Of a stretch of DNA of 64,000 nt, positions 14,757 through 23,537 are shown piece by piece. The DNA is from Thaumasiovibrio sp043421945. GTDB lineage: Bacteria > Pseudomonadota > Gammaproteobacteria > Enterobacterales > Vibrionaceae. Position 1 is the stretch's first letter. Each line of letters starts with the position of its first letter. The position numbers were made by a program, and so were the translations under genes. The stretch spans positions 1 to 64,000 of the forward strand of contig JBHOGO010000014.1 in the NCBI GenBank assembly GCA_043421945.1. The letters run 5' to 3'. The notes beneath the pieces are model-generated. The model was not told the DNA's origin, made no database searches, and was given only the letters and a program-made list of their open reading frames with translations.

Positions 14757-17700
14757 TGCTTTTACGTTGGACGAAGCGCATTACCCTCGGGGTGACGGCA
14801 TTACTTTTATTGATTGTCCTGACAGTATGGATGGTGCTTTTTACCCAAGTTGGTGTTCGACTTGTGGTATGGGCTGCACCGAAGTTTGTTGATGACCTCG
14901 TTATTGCTGATGGCAGTGGACAGTTACTTGGCGATTTGACGTTAGAGGGTGTGGAATATCATCATCCAGATATGCCTCTAGCGGTTGATCGACTTTGGTT
15001 ACGCTTAGACCGGAAGTGCTTATTAGAGCCAGCGATTTGTATCCAAGAGATTGGGATTGAAGGACTTAACTTCGACCTTGCTGCCCTGCCTGAAAGTGAA
15101 GAACAATCAGCTCCAGAAGAGCCCTCAGACAGCACGGAGCTACTTGCCCCACTCCCGATCACGGTGAAGCGTATTGTTCTGGATCGTATCGCTCTTTCTG
15201 TACTTGGCCATCAAGTGGATTGGAGTCATTTTGAATCGGGCCTTCATTGGCAAGATGATACTTTAACGCTCACCTCGACGACGTGGGAAGACCTCAATGT
15301 GGTATTGGCTGCATCAGATGCTTCTAATACTAAAGCAACGGAAGCTACTGAAGAGCCTGAAACCGAGACAGATTTCACCGCGACAGTTACAGCGGAAGAA
15401 GCAGTAACGGGAGAAGCCGCTCAAGGAAAAACTGAAGCAATAACATTGCCAGAGGTTGTCCTTCCTCTCAACATCGATATCGAACGTTTTTCGTTAGTAA
15501 ATACTAACCTCAACGGTGTTGGGTACCCTATTGTCATTCAACGTTTTTCTCTCAGTGCCTTGCTGGAAGAGAGCCAAGTGACGCTGCGTCACCTCGATCT
15601 TGATATGCCAGAGGGTAAGCTTGAATTAAAGGGCGATGCTACCTTAAATGGAGATTACCCTCTTGATATCAATGCTAATTTATTTGTTAAGCACGCGATG
15701 TTGCCCAATCATCGCTTGCAACTTCAAGCATCGAGAAGCATTGCCAATCTTAATTTTAGTGCCTCTCTTGACGGTATCCTACAAGCCAATGTTAAAGGGG
15801 AGCTTAACCCATTAGAGCCGATATTGCCGTTTGATGTAGAGGTGGTGAGTAACCACTTACAATGGCCTTTGAGTCCGTCACCAGAGATGACGTTAAAGCG
15901 CACCGAGGTAAAGGTGAAAGGTGATCTCGATAGATATGACCTAGCGCTTCAAACATTTTTAGAGGGGGCGGTGATACCTGCGACGGGGATTGATTTAACC
16001 GCCAATGGTTCATTGGAAGCCGCTACCGTGGAAAGCCTTCAGCTGCAAACGTTGGAAGGTGACGTGAATGTCACGGCCAATGCGCGTTGGAGCCCAAACG
16101 TTGATTGGCAGGCTGAATTGTCATTTGAGCAAATCAATCCAGGCGTTATCGTTGACTCAGTGTCAGGGAAGTTGAATGGCATTCTCCAAACACACGGAAA
16201 GCTCACGGATCAAGGCGGCTATATTATCGAACTGCCTACGCTCTCCATTGATGGTGAGCTGATGAATATCCCGTTCGATCTCGCTGGTGAACTCAGTGTG
16301 ATGGATACCGCGGGTACGGGGGATATCCAGCTAAACACTGAAGGTCTGCGCTTACAGCATGGACCAAATGGGTTTGTTGCAAAGGGTTATCTTGCAGAGT
16401 CTTGGGATATGGGGCTGGATATTGATGCACCGGATCTTGCTCAATCATTACCAGATATTAAGGGGGAAGTGAAAGGTGTTATTCAATTAGCAGGAGAGAT
16501 GCTTACCCCTGAGATGAATATAGACCTTTCCATTGAACAATTCGCTTGGCAAGAGCTTGCGACGCTCTCTTCATTGACACTGAATGGCGATGTATCAACA
16601 AAGTTACCGATGTCCGTTGATCTTGCCCTCCGTGCTGAAGAGGTGAAATACGAAGAAAGTGTTGATCTTGATGTTGTTCGACTTACCTTTCAGGGCTCTG
16701 AAGCAAGTCATCAACTTCGGTTAGCGATGAAAGGCTTGCCGACAGGGCTTGTTCTCGAGGTCGATGGTGGTTTAACGCAAGATAATGCTTGGAAGGGGGC
16801 TATCAGTCGGTCTCGTATAGAGACGCCAGTAGGGGTATGGGCATTAGATCAACCCGCAAATATCGATGTTGACTTAGCAAGTACGACTGTCAATCTTGGG
16901 GAGCACTGTTGGGTGCAATCGCCTTCAAAGGTATGCCTGACCCAGCCAGCATTAGTGGGAGAGAGTGGTAAGGTTGCTTTAAGTGTGACTGAATTTAATT
17001 TTGATAAAATCGCTCGCTACATGCCAAGTAATATTGAGATTGATGGTGATGCCTATGTTGATGTCGTTGCAGCCTGGTCTGCAGATGTCGCACCACAAGT
17101 GGATGCTAAGCTTCGCCTTCCTCCCGGCAAAGTGTCTATTAGCGATGTGCCGTTTACGCAGGCTTGGAATAAGGTTGTCGTCAATGCCATTGTTAATAAC
17201 GATACACTCAGTGCGGATTGGCTACTTGACCTTACAGATAATGGCCAGCTGCAAGGCGATGCCGAGATTGTTGGTCTGACACAAAAGTCGATAGATCTTC
17301 AACAGATAAAAGCAAATGTTGGTATCAGTGATATTACCCTAGACTTTTTAACCCCGTTTGTTGCTGATTATAGTTCTATCGCCGGTAAGTTAAATAGCCA
17401 GCTGGCACTGACTGGGGACGTGTTGAACCCTGGGCTTCAAGGAGACATCCGTCTTGAGAGTATCAAAGCGGCAGGGAAAGAAGTCCCTTTTGAGGTAGAA
17501 AATGCCGATATAACTACGCGCTTTGATGGGCATACAGCAACGTTAGAAGGACGATTACAAACCCCTGATGGTGAACTTAATCTTGAGGGCGATGCTGATT
17601 GGCAGCAATTAACGGCTTGGAAGACCAACCTTAATGTAAGTGGTGAACGTTTAGATGTCTCTGTTCCATCTTTAGTCTCGTTAGAGGTTTCACCTAACCT

Positions 17701-18577
17701 TACCATCAGTGCGACGCCAGAAGAGGCTATTATCGAGGGAAACATCGATATTCCATGGGCAAGGATTAAAGTGGATTCAGTTCCGGAAACAGCTGTCGGT
17801 GTTTCTAGTGATGAAATTATCTTAACGGATGATCTTGAACCTATCGTCCAAGATATCGCCTCGCCTATTGCGATTAAGACAAATGTTTTCGTCAACATTG
17901 GAGATGATGTGACATTGGATGCATTTGGCTTAACAGGAAGCTTAGGGGGCGGATTAAATGTCCAGCAGAACAATACGGGGCCACAAGTTTCAGGTGAAGT
18001 TCGGATTACCGATGGTTCTTACCGCTCATTTGGTCAGGAGCTACAGATAGATGAGGGCAAGATACTGTTCAGTGGGCCACCAGACCTTCCCTTTTTACAA
18101 GTTGAAGCGATCCGAAACCCAGATAGCACCCAAGATGATGTTATTGCTGGCGTGCGTGTTACAGGCTCAGCAGAAGCGCCAGAGCTTGAGGTTTTCTCAG
18201 ATCCCGTGATGCCGCAGCAAAATGCACTCTCATACTTACTTCGAGGTCAAGATCTAGACAGTGAAGCAGGGGGGAATATGATGACTTCAGCAATGATAGG
18301 CTTGGTGCTTTCACAAAGTGGTCAAGTGGTCGGTGATATTGGTGAAGCATTTGGTGTACAAGATTTAAGTGTTGATACCGCTGGTTCTGGGGATGACTCT
18401 CAAGTTACCGTCAGTGGATATATTGCTCCCGGCCTACAGGTGAAATATGGTGTTGGGATTTTTAACTCACTGGCTGAATTTACTGTCCGTTATCGTTTAA
18501 TGCGTGATCTCTATGTTGAAGGTGTCTCTGGATTAGACAGTGCTGTTGATGTGCTCTATCAGTTTGAGTTTGATTAG
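14756..18577 (+). CDS. tamB: TamB, AsmA-like inner-membrane partner of TamA
   Basis: TamB is a 1273-residue protein with one N-terminal membrane anchor (about residues 10-34). A very long beta-rich body spans the periplasm, and the conserved TamB/DUF490 C-terminal domain (GEVRITDGSYRSFGQELQI through YQFEFD) contacts TamA. TamB-type proteins are now known to carry phospholipid to the outer membrane alongside YhdP. A Glu/Thr-rich linker lies near residues 195-225 (EATEEPETETDFTA). The start ATG overlaps the tamA stop (TAATG). ytfP follows 90 bases later. Confidence 0.95.
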   Translation: MLLRWTKRITLGVTALLLLIVLTVWMVLFTQVGVRLVVWAAPKFVDDLVIADGSGQLLGDLTLEGVEYHHPDMPLAVDRLWLRLDRKCLLEPAICIQEIGIEGLNFDLAALPESEEQSAPEEPSDSTELLAPLPITVKRIVLDRIALSVLGHQVDWSHFESGLHWQDDTLTLTSTTWEDLNVVLAASDASNTKATEATEEPETETDFTATVTAEEAVTGEAAQGKTEAITLPEVVLPLNIDIERFSLVNTNLNGVGYPIVIQRFSLSALLEESQVTLRHLDLDMPEGKLELKGDATLNGDYPLDINANLFVKHAMLPNHRLQLQASRSIANLNFSASLDGILQANVKGELNPLEPILPFDVEVVSNHLQWPLSPSPEMTLKRTEVKVKGDLDRYDLALQTFLEGAVIPATGIDLTANGSLEAATVESLQLQTLEGDVNVTANARWSPNVDWQAELSFEQINPGVIVDSVSGKLNGILQTHGKLTDQGGYIIELPTLSIDGELMNIPFDLAGELSVMDTAGTGDIQLNTEGLRLQHGPNGFVAKGYLAESWDMGLDIDAPDLAQSLPDIKGEVKGVIQLAGEMLTPEMNIDLSIEQFAWQELATLSSLTLNGDVSTKLPMSVDLALRAEEVKYEESVDLDVVRLTFQGSEASHQLRLAMKGLPTGLVLEVDGGLTQDNAWKGAISRSRIETPVGVWALDQPANIDVDLASTTVNLGEHCWVQSPSKVCLTQPALVGESGKVALSVTEFNFDKIARYMPSNIEIDGDAYVDVVAAWSADVAPQVDAKLRLPPGKVSISDVPFTQAWNKVVVNAIVNNDTLSADWLLDLTDNGQLQGDAEIVGLTQKSIDLQQIKANVGISDITLDFLTPFVADYSSIAGKLNSQLALTGDVLNPGLQGDIRLESIKAAGKEVPFEVENADITTRFDGHTATLEGRLQTPDGELNLEGDADWQQLTAWKTNLNVSGERLDVSVPSLVSLEVSPNLTISATPEEAIIEGNIDIPWARIKVDSVPETAVGVSSDEIILTDDLEPIVQDIASPIAIKTNVFVNIGDDVTLDAFGLTGSLGGGLNVQQNNTGPQVSGEVRITDGSYRSFGQELQIDEGKILFSGPPDLPFLQVEAIRNPDSTQDDVIAGVRVTGSAEAPELEVFSDPVMPQQNALSYLLRGQDLDSEAGGNMMTSAMIGLVLSQSGQVVGDIGEAFGVQDLSVDTAGSGDDSQVTVSGYIAPGLQVKYGVGIFNSLAEFTVRYRLMRDLYVEGVSGLDSAVDVLYQFEFD

Positions 18578-18667
18578 GTACATTGCTGCTCGATTAAAGC
18601 ACTGTCGCAAGGGAGATGTATTGTTGGCAGGCTAGGTGTATTAAGCGAATTTAAGGAGGAATCGTCG

Positions 18668-19033
18668 ATGGACAATCTTGTTTTTGTATATGGAACGCTC
18701 CGTAAAGGAGAGGTCAATCACTTTTGGCTCGATGGCGCCATGTTTGTTGGTCAATACACGATACCGTCAGGGTGGCACATGATCGATCTCGGCCCTTACC
18801 CTGCAGTGATAGCTGACAAGGTATCCTTTGTTCCTATCATCGGCGAGATATATCAGGTTACACCGGCAATACTTGAAAAGTTAGATGAATTAGAAGAGTA
18901 CCCAACATTGTATGGGCGGGAGCAAATAACGACAAAGTTTGGACTTGCTTGGATCTACTACTACCAACATATCGACACACACCTGATTAAGCGGATAGAG
19001 AGTGGCGATTGGTGCCAACGAATGAGCAAGTAA
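18668..19033 (+). CDS. ytfP: YtfP, gamma-glutamylcyclotransferase-like protein
   Basis: The 121-residue protein has the family opening VFVYGTLRKGEVNHFWL, including the YGTLR substrate loop, and a conserved acidic segment ILEKLDELEEYP with a candidate catalytic glutamate. The fold is that of the AIG2/GGCT superfamily, but the physiological substrate of YtfP is not established. AAGGAGGA lies seven bases before the ATG. It follows tamB, as in E. coli and vibrios, and may be read from the tamA promoter. Confidence 0.9.
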   Translation: MDNLVFVYGTLRKGEVNHFWLDGAMFVGQYTIPSGWHMIDLGPYPAVIADKVSFVPIIGEIYQVTPAILEKLDELEEYPTLYGREQITTKFGLAWIYYYQHIDTHLIKRIESGDWCQRMSK

Positions 19034-19034
19034 A

Positions 19035-19053
19035 AAGAGCGCAAAGCGCTCTT
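19035..19053 (-). terminator. Terminator between convergent ytfP and ppa
   Basis: AAGAGCGC and GCGCTCTT form a perfect 8-base stem with a 3-base loop. On the minus strand the stem is followed by a T run, so it best terminates ppa. For ytfP only CTTCGGGTTT follows, so termination in that direction is weaker. Confidence 0.75.
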
Positions 19054-19100
19054 CGGGTTTCATTTTTAATGACTAACGTGTGTCGATCAGTTTTCGACAA

Positions 19101-19637
19101 TTATGCTTTTTCTGCCTGTGCACGCTCGTAAGAGGTTTGGATTTCCGCTTTAGCAGCAGCAACATCCTCCCATCCATCAACTTTTACCCACTTACCCGCT
19201 TCTAGCTCTTTGTAGCGTTCGAAGAAGTGGGTGATCTGCGCGCGTAATAGATCGGGTAGATCGTTAACGTTTTGAATGTGATCGTACTCTTTGGTGAGCT
19301 TACTGTGCGGAACGGCAACAACTTTGGCATCTTCACCTGATTCATCAGACATTTTTAAGACACCGACAGGACGGCAGCGGATCACTGCTCCAGGCACTAG
19401 TGGGAAAGGCGTAGGCACTAAGACATCTACTGGGTCACCATCAAGAGACAGCGTATCGTTAACGTAGCCATAGTTACATGGATAGAACATCGGTGTTGAC
19501 ATAAAACGGTCAACGAAGACTGCGCCTGAGTCTTTATCTACTTCGTATTTAATTGGGTCTGCATTGGCAGGAATTTCGATAACAACGTAGATATCATCGG
19601 GTAATGATTTACCAGCGGGTACCTGATTCAGGCTCAT
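19101..19637 (-). CDS. ppa: Inorganic pyrophosphatase (family I)
   Basis: Ppa hydrolyses pyrophosphate to two phosphates, pulling biosynthetic reactions forward in the cytoplasm. The 178-residue product has the family I signature DGDPVDVLVPTPFPL with its metal-binding aspartates (about residues 66-71), plus YVVIEIPANADPIKYE and the later acidic SGEDAKVVAVP segment. The length fits the hexameric bacterial enzyme. AAGGA precedes the ATG. It is on its own transcript between ytfP and fbp. Confidence 0.97.
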   Translation of the reverse strand: MSLNQVPAGKSLPDDIYVVIEIPANADPIKYEVDKDSGAVFVDRFMSTPMFYPCNYGYVNDTLSLDGDPVDVLVPTPFPLVPGAVIRCRPVGVLKMSDESGEDAKVVAVPHSKLTKEYDHIQNVNDLPDLLRAQITHFFERYKELEAGKWVKVDGWEDVAAAKAEIQTSYERAQAEKA

Positions 19638-19748
19638 GATAAGTTCCTTCTTGGTTGGTATTATGTTGCCAGAATGTCAATTATAACGATGGCAGATGAA
19701 ATTAACACCGAAAACAAGTAGGGACAAATTAGGAATGGGGAGTGAAAA

Positions 19749-19779
19749 GATCAACCCGATCGGAATATCTCGGGCTGAT
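19749..19779 (-). terminator. Terminator after fbp
   Basis: GATCAACCCGA and TCGGGCTGATC pair with one mismatch around a 9-base loop. On the minus strand the stem is followed by TTTTC. It lies just downstream of the fbp stop codon and separates fbp from ppa. Confidence 0.75.
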
Positions 19780-19787
19780 CACAAATC

Positions 19788-20804
19788 TTAGTGGCTGTCA
19801 GGGTATGTTTCGATGAATTCTTCGACTTTGTTCACCATTGACGTTGAGCCAATGAAGAAAGGAACGCGCTGGTGGAGTTCTTTTGGTTCGATATCCAGAA
19901 TTCGATTACAGCCGTCACTCGCTTTACCGCCTGCTTGCTCAATCAAGAATGCCATTGGGTTGCACTCGTAGAGCAGACGCAATTTACCTTGAGGGTATGC
20001 AGCAGTGCTTGGGTAAAGGTAAATTCCCCCATGCAGTAGGTTACGGTGGAAGTCAGAGACTAGCGAACCGATATATCGCGAAGTGTATGGGCGGTTATCT
20101 TCTGGAGAAATTTCCTGGCAGTATTTGATGTAACGCTTAACACCGTTCGGGAAACGGATGTAGTTACCTTCGTTGATCGAATAGATACGACCATCGTCAG
20201 GTGTTACTAAGTTTTCGTGCGATAGGCAGAAAACGCCAAGTGAAGGATCATAGGTAAAGCCATGGACACCATTACCGGTTGAATAAACCAACATGGTCGA
20301 TGAGCCGTAGATAATATAACCGGCAGCAATTTGCTTATGTCCTGGTTGCAGGAAATCAGCTTCGACAGCTGGTGTACCTACAGGAGAGATTCGGCGGTAG
20401 ATAGAGAAAATCGTACCAACGGAAACGTTTACGTCAATGTTTGAAGAACCATCAAGTGGGTCCATCAAAACAACGTATTTCGCATTGCGGCTATGTTCGC
20501 GATCAAAGCTAACGGCTTCATCTTCTTCTTCACTCGCTACACCACAGACTTGGTCACGAGCTTGCAGAGCAGCCTTGAACTTTTCATTGGCGTAAACATC
20601 CAACTTTTGTTGTTGCTCACCTTGGACGTTTTCACTACCGATAGCACCTGTAATATCAACAAGACCCGCTTTGTTGATTTCACGGTTTACTATCTGTGCA
20701 GCGAGTTTAATTGAGCCGAGTAACGAGGAGAGTTCACCGCTCGCATGAGGAAAATCATGCTGTTTGTCGACAATGAACTCGCCAAGCGTTTTAATATCGG
20801 ACAT
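19788..20804 (-). CDS. fbp: Fructose-1,6-bisphosphatase class 1
   Basis: Fbp removes the 1-phosphate of fructose 1,6-bisphosphate in gluconeogenesis. The 338-residue protein has the metal site signature VLMDPLDGSSNIDVNVSVGT (about residues 112-131). It also has the substrate region RYIGSLVSDFHRNLLHGGIY and the second metal motif KLRLLYECNPMAFLIEQAGG. The length is that of the E. coli-type enzyme. AAGGA lies ten bases upstream of the ATG. It is divergent from mpl, a pairing also found in E. coli. Confidence 0.98.
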   Translation of the reverse strand: MSDIKTLGEFIVDKQHDFPHASGELSSLLGSIKLAAQIVNREINKAGLVDITGAIGSENVQGEQQQKLDVYANEKFKAALQARDQVCGVASEEEDEAVSFDREHSRNAKYVVLMDPLDGSSNIDVNVSVGTIFSIYRRISPVGTPAVEADFLQPGHKQIAAGYIIYGSSTMLVYSTGNGVHGFTYDPSLGVFCLSHENLVTPDDGRIYSINEGNYIRFPNGVKRYIKYCQEISPEDNRPYTSRYIGSLVSDFHRNLLHGGIYLYPSTAAYPQGKLRLLYECNPMAFLIEQAGGKASDGCNRILDIEPKELHQRVPFFIGSTSMVNKVEEFIETYPDSH

Positions 20805-20992
20805 AGTCTATCCTTGCATTTATGTTGTTTTTTGAGAGGGTAGGGCTGGTTTGGGGAACTGCCCGTAAGATCTGTTTTATCTAGTATTTTTATATTTTTA
20901 TTTATCTTATTGTATTGTAACAGAAGAACTTTTTACGGGTAGCAAAGTAACTGGGAGCGCGTGCTCCGATAAAGCTTCATTAGAAGGACAGT

Positions 20993-22348
20993 ATGCATAT
21001 ACATATTTTAGGGATTTGTGGCACATTCATGGGTGGCGCTGCACTGTTAGCGCGTCAATTAGGTCATAAAGTGACGGGAAGTGACGCGAATGTTTACCCA
21101 CCAATGAGCACCCAGCTAGAAGAGCAAGGTATTGATATAACTGAAGGTTTCGATCCTGAGCAGCTGCATCCTACACCGGACTTAGTGGTGATTGGCAACG
21201 CCATGAGTAGAGGTAATGAGTGTGTTGAATATGTGCTTAATCACAACCTGAATTATACATCAGGCCCACAGTGGCTGCATGATATGTTATTGAAAGATAA
21301 GTGGGTTTTAGCCGTTGCCGGTACACATGGAAAGACAACGACAGCCAGTATGTTGAACTGGATTCTTGCCGATAATGAATATAAGTCTGGTTATCTTATT
21401 GGTGGCGTGCCTGGAAACTTTAATACTTCCGCTGACTTAGGTGAAAGTATGTTCTTTGTCGTTGAAGCTGATGAATATGACAGTGCTTTTTTCGACAAAC
21501 GTTCCAAGTTCGTTCATTACCACCCTAGAACCTTGGTAATCAATAATTTAGAGTTCGATCACGCTGATATTTTCGATGATCTTAGTGCGATTCAAAAGCA
21601 ATTTCATCACCTTATTCGAACAATTCCTAGCCATGGACGCATTATTTATCCGCAAGGAGTCGATGCGATTGAGCAAACCTTGCAGCTTGGTATCTGGAGT
21701 GAGTGTGAAACTTATGGCGGAGACTGGCGATCCAATAAAGTTGCGGAAGATGGGAGTGAGTTTTCTGTTTTTCTAAACGATAAATGCGTGGGAACTGTAA
21801 AGTGGGATTTAATTGGTGATCACAATATTGCCAATGCAATGATGGCGATTGCAGCAGCTCGACATGTAGGGGTTACCCCAGATCTCGCTTGTGCATCTCT
21901 CGCTCGCTTTATTAATACTAAACGCCGTTTAGAGCTACGCGGAGAAGTCGCAGGGATTCAGGTTTATGATGACTTTGCTCATCACCCGACGGCGATTGAA
22001 ACGACGGTGTCAGCACTTCGCCAACGATCTCAAGAACGTCGAATTCTTGCGATTTTAGAGCCTCGATCTGCAACGATGAAACGAGGCGTTCATCAAGAGA
22101 AGCTTGCGCCAGCATTGTCTCTGTCTGATCGTGTTTATTTTTATCAACCTGATGATATTCAGTGGCTTTCTTCTGAGGCAGCTCTGTGTCAGCAACCCGC
22201 TACCCTCAATAATGACATTGATGCACTCGTCACCGAGGTCATTTCGGAAGCAAAACCGGGTGATCAACTGCTAGTCATGAGCAATGGCGGCTTTGCTGGT
22301 ATTCACGACAAACTACTCGCGGCACTGGAACAAAAATATCATGGATAA
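20993..22348 (+). CDS. mpl: Murein tripeptide ligase Mpl
   Basis: Mpl joins recycled L-Ala-gamma-D-Glu-meso-DAP tripeptide to UDP-MurNAc, returning cell-wall turnover products to peptidoglycan synthesis. The 451-residue protein has the Mur ligase glycine-rich start HILGICGTFMGGAALLARQL, the ATP loop AGTHGKTTTASML (about residues 109-121), the metal-site segment VEADEYDSAFFDKRSKF and the C-terminal domain motif YDDFAHHPTAIETT. AGAAGGACA precedes the ATG. It overlaps ubiX by eight bases. Confidence 0.97.
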   Translation: MHIHILGICGTFMGGAALLARQLGHKVTGSDANVYPPMSTQLEEQGIDITEGFDPEQLHPTPDLVVIGNAMSRGNECVEYVLNHNLNYTSGPQWLHDMLLKDKWVLAVAGTHGKTTTASMLNWILADNEYKSGYLIGGVPGNFNTSADLGESMFFVVEADEYDSAFFDKRSKFVHYHPRTLVINNLEFDHADIFDDLSAIQKQFHHLIRTIPSHGRIIYPQGVDAIEQTLQLGIWSECETYGGDWRSNKVAEDGSEFSVFLNDKCVGTVKWDLIGDHNIANAMMAIAAARHVGVTPDLACASLARFINTKRRLELRGEVAGIQVYDDFAHHPTAIETTVSALRQRSQERRILAILEPRSATMKRGVHQEKLAPALSLSDRVYFYQPDDIQWLSSEAALCQQPATLNNDIDALVTEVISEAKPGDQLLVMSNGGFAGIHDKLLAALEQKYHG

Positions 22349-22979
22349 GCGGATTACTCTGGCGTGGACAGGGGCATCAGGGGCACCCTACGGGTTAAGA
22401 TTATTGGAGTGTTTACTTGCTGCTGATTATGAAGTCTTCTTATTGATTTCCTCTGCGGCAAGAGTGGTACTGGCGACGGAGCATGGGCTAAAGTTGCCTT
22501 CAGGACCAGAGGCGGCACACAAGGTGTTAGCTGAGCATCTCAACATGGTCTCAGATGGCAGTCTTGATGTTTCTAAGCTTATTGTTTGTGGGAAAGATGA
22601 TTGGTTTTCTCCGGTTGCTTCAGGCTCTGCTGCGCCAAAGAAAATGATTGTATGTCCTTGCTCAACAGGCAGCCTTGCATCGATTGCTTATGGCATGTCG
22701 GATAATTTGTTGGAGCGAGCAGCTGATGTCGTTTTGAAAGAACGTGGTCAACTGATGCTTGTTGTTAGGGAGACACCACTCTCAACACTGCACTTGGAAA
22801 ACATGACTAAGCTATCACGGATGGGAGCGACCATAATGCCAGCAGCACCAGGTTTCTATCATCAACCAAAGTCGATTGATGACCTCGTTGATTTTATGGT
22901 GGCGAGGATCCTTGACCATATCGGTTTAGATCAAACGCTCGTTCCTCGGTGGGGGTACGATCATCGTGGTCATCGTTGA
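22341..22979 (+). CDS. ubiX: Flavin prenyltransferase UbiX
   Basis: UbiX prenylates FMN with dimethylallyl phosphate to make the cofactor of the UbiD decarboxylase in ubiquinone synthesis. The 212-residue protein has the flavoprotein start LAWTGASGAPYGLRLLE, the segment KKMIVCPCSTGSLASIAYG with FMN contacts, and RETPLSTLHLENMTKLSRMG, where the phosphate-binding residues lie. I chose ATG 22341, eight bases inside mpl; the longer frame from 22284 only repeats mpl sequence in another frame. Coupling to mpl is likely. Confidence 0.95.
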   Translation: MDKRITLAWTGASGAPYGLRLLECLLAADYEVFLLISSAARVVLATEHGLKLPSGPEAAHKVLAEHLNMVSDGSLDVSKLIVCGKDDWFSPVASGSAAPKKMIVCPCSTGSLASIAYGMSDNLLERAADVVLKERGQLMLVVRETPLSTLHLENMTKLSRMGATIMPAAPGFYHQPKSIDDLVDFMVARILDHIGLDQTLVPRWGYDHRGHR

Positions 22980-22984
22980 TATAA

Positions 22985-23007
22985 AAAACGGTGCCTAGGC
23001 ACCGTTT
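22985..23007. terminator. Bidirectional terminator ubiX/usp
   Basis: AAACGGTGCC and GGCACCGTTT form a perfect stem around a two-base centre between convergent genes. An A run on the left and T-rich bases on the right give U tails in the leftward direction and, more weakly, rightwards. Confidence 0.85.
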
Positions 23008-23036
23008 ATAAACAGATAATAGGATTGCAGACCAAC

Positions 23037-23495
23037 CTAGTCTTCCTCAGGTGGTAGTGCGCCTTGTGGTTTCACGATCAATACATTGATCATCGAATTT
23101 TCTACAACCTTTGCAGCCACTGAACCAAGCATTGCTTTATCCAGTTTTGAGCGCTTATGGCTTGGCAGAATGATAAGGTCAGCACCAAGCCGTTCAGCAT
23201 AATCTAAGATCGTTGAGTAGGGTTTTCCTTCTGCAATGTGTGTCTGGTAGATAAGCTCCTCAGGAATAAACTTTTCAGCGAATTGGTTTAGCTGTAGCTG
23301 AGTCTCGTTTTTCATATCTTTGACAGCACTAGCAGGGAAATAGCTCGAGACCATCGACATATGAATACCTGGTAAGACATTCAATAAATGGATGTGCGCA
23401 TTACTATGCTTGGCATGCCAAACTGCTAGTTGTACCGCTTTGTCCGCAAAGCCTTTCTCATTGAGATCGACAGGGACTAATATCTGTTTGTACAT
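23037..23495 (-). CDS. UspA-family universal stress protein linked to TRAP transporter
   Basis: The 152-residue cytoplasmic protein opens with the UspA motif ILVPVDLNEKGFADKAV and ends with MLGSVAAKVVENSMINVLIVKP. In ATP-binding Usps the loop before this is G-x2-G-x9-G-S/T. Here it reads PSHKRSKLDKAMLGS, so the first glycines are missing and nucleotide binding may be altered. It is the last gene of a leftward TRAP cluster, 42 bases after the permease. In Halomonas a Usp in the same position (TeaD) regulates the TeaABC TRAP transporter, and a similar role is inferred here. Confidence 0.9.
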   Translation of the reverse strand: MYKQILVPVDLNEKGFADKAVQLAVWHAKHSNAHIHLLNVLPGIHMSMVSSYFPASAVKDMKNETQLQLNQFAEKFIPEELIYQTHIAEGKPYSTILDYAERLGADLIILPSHKRSKLDKAMLGSVAAKVVENSMINVLIVKPQGALPPEED

Positions 23496-23537
23496 AGGGT
23501 CACTCTTGGAAAAAGGGAGAATATCTCCCTATCATTA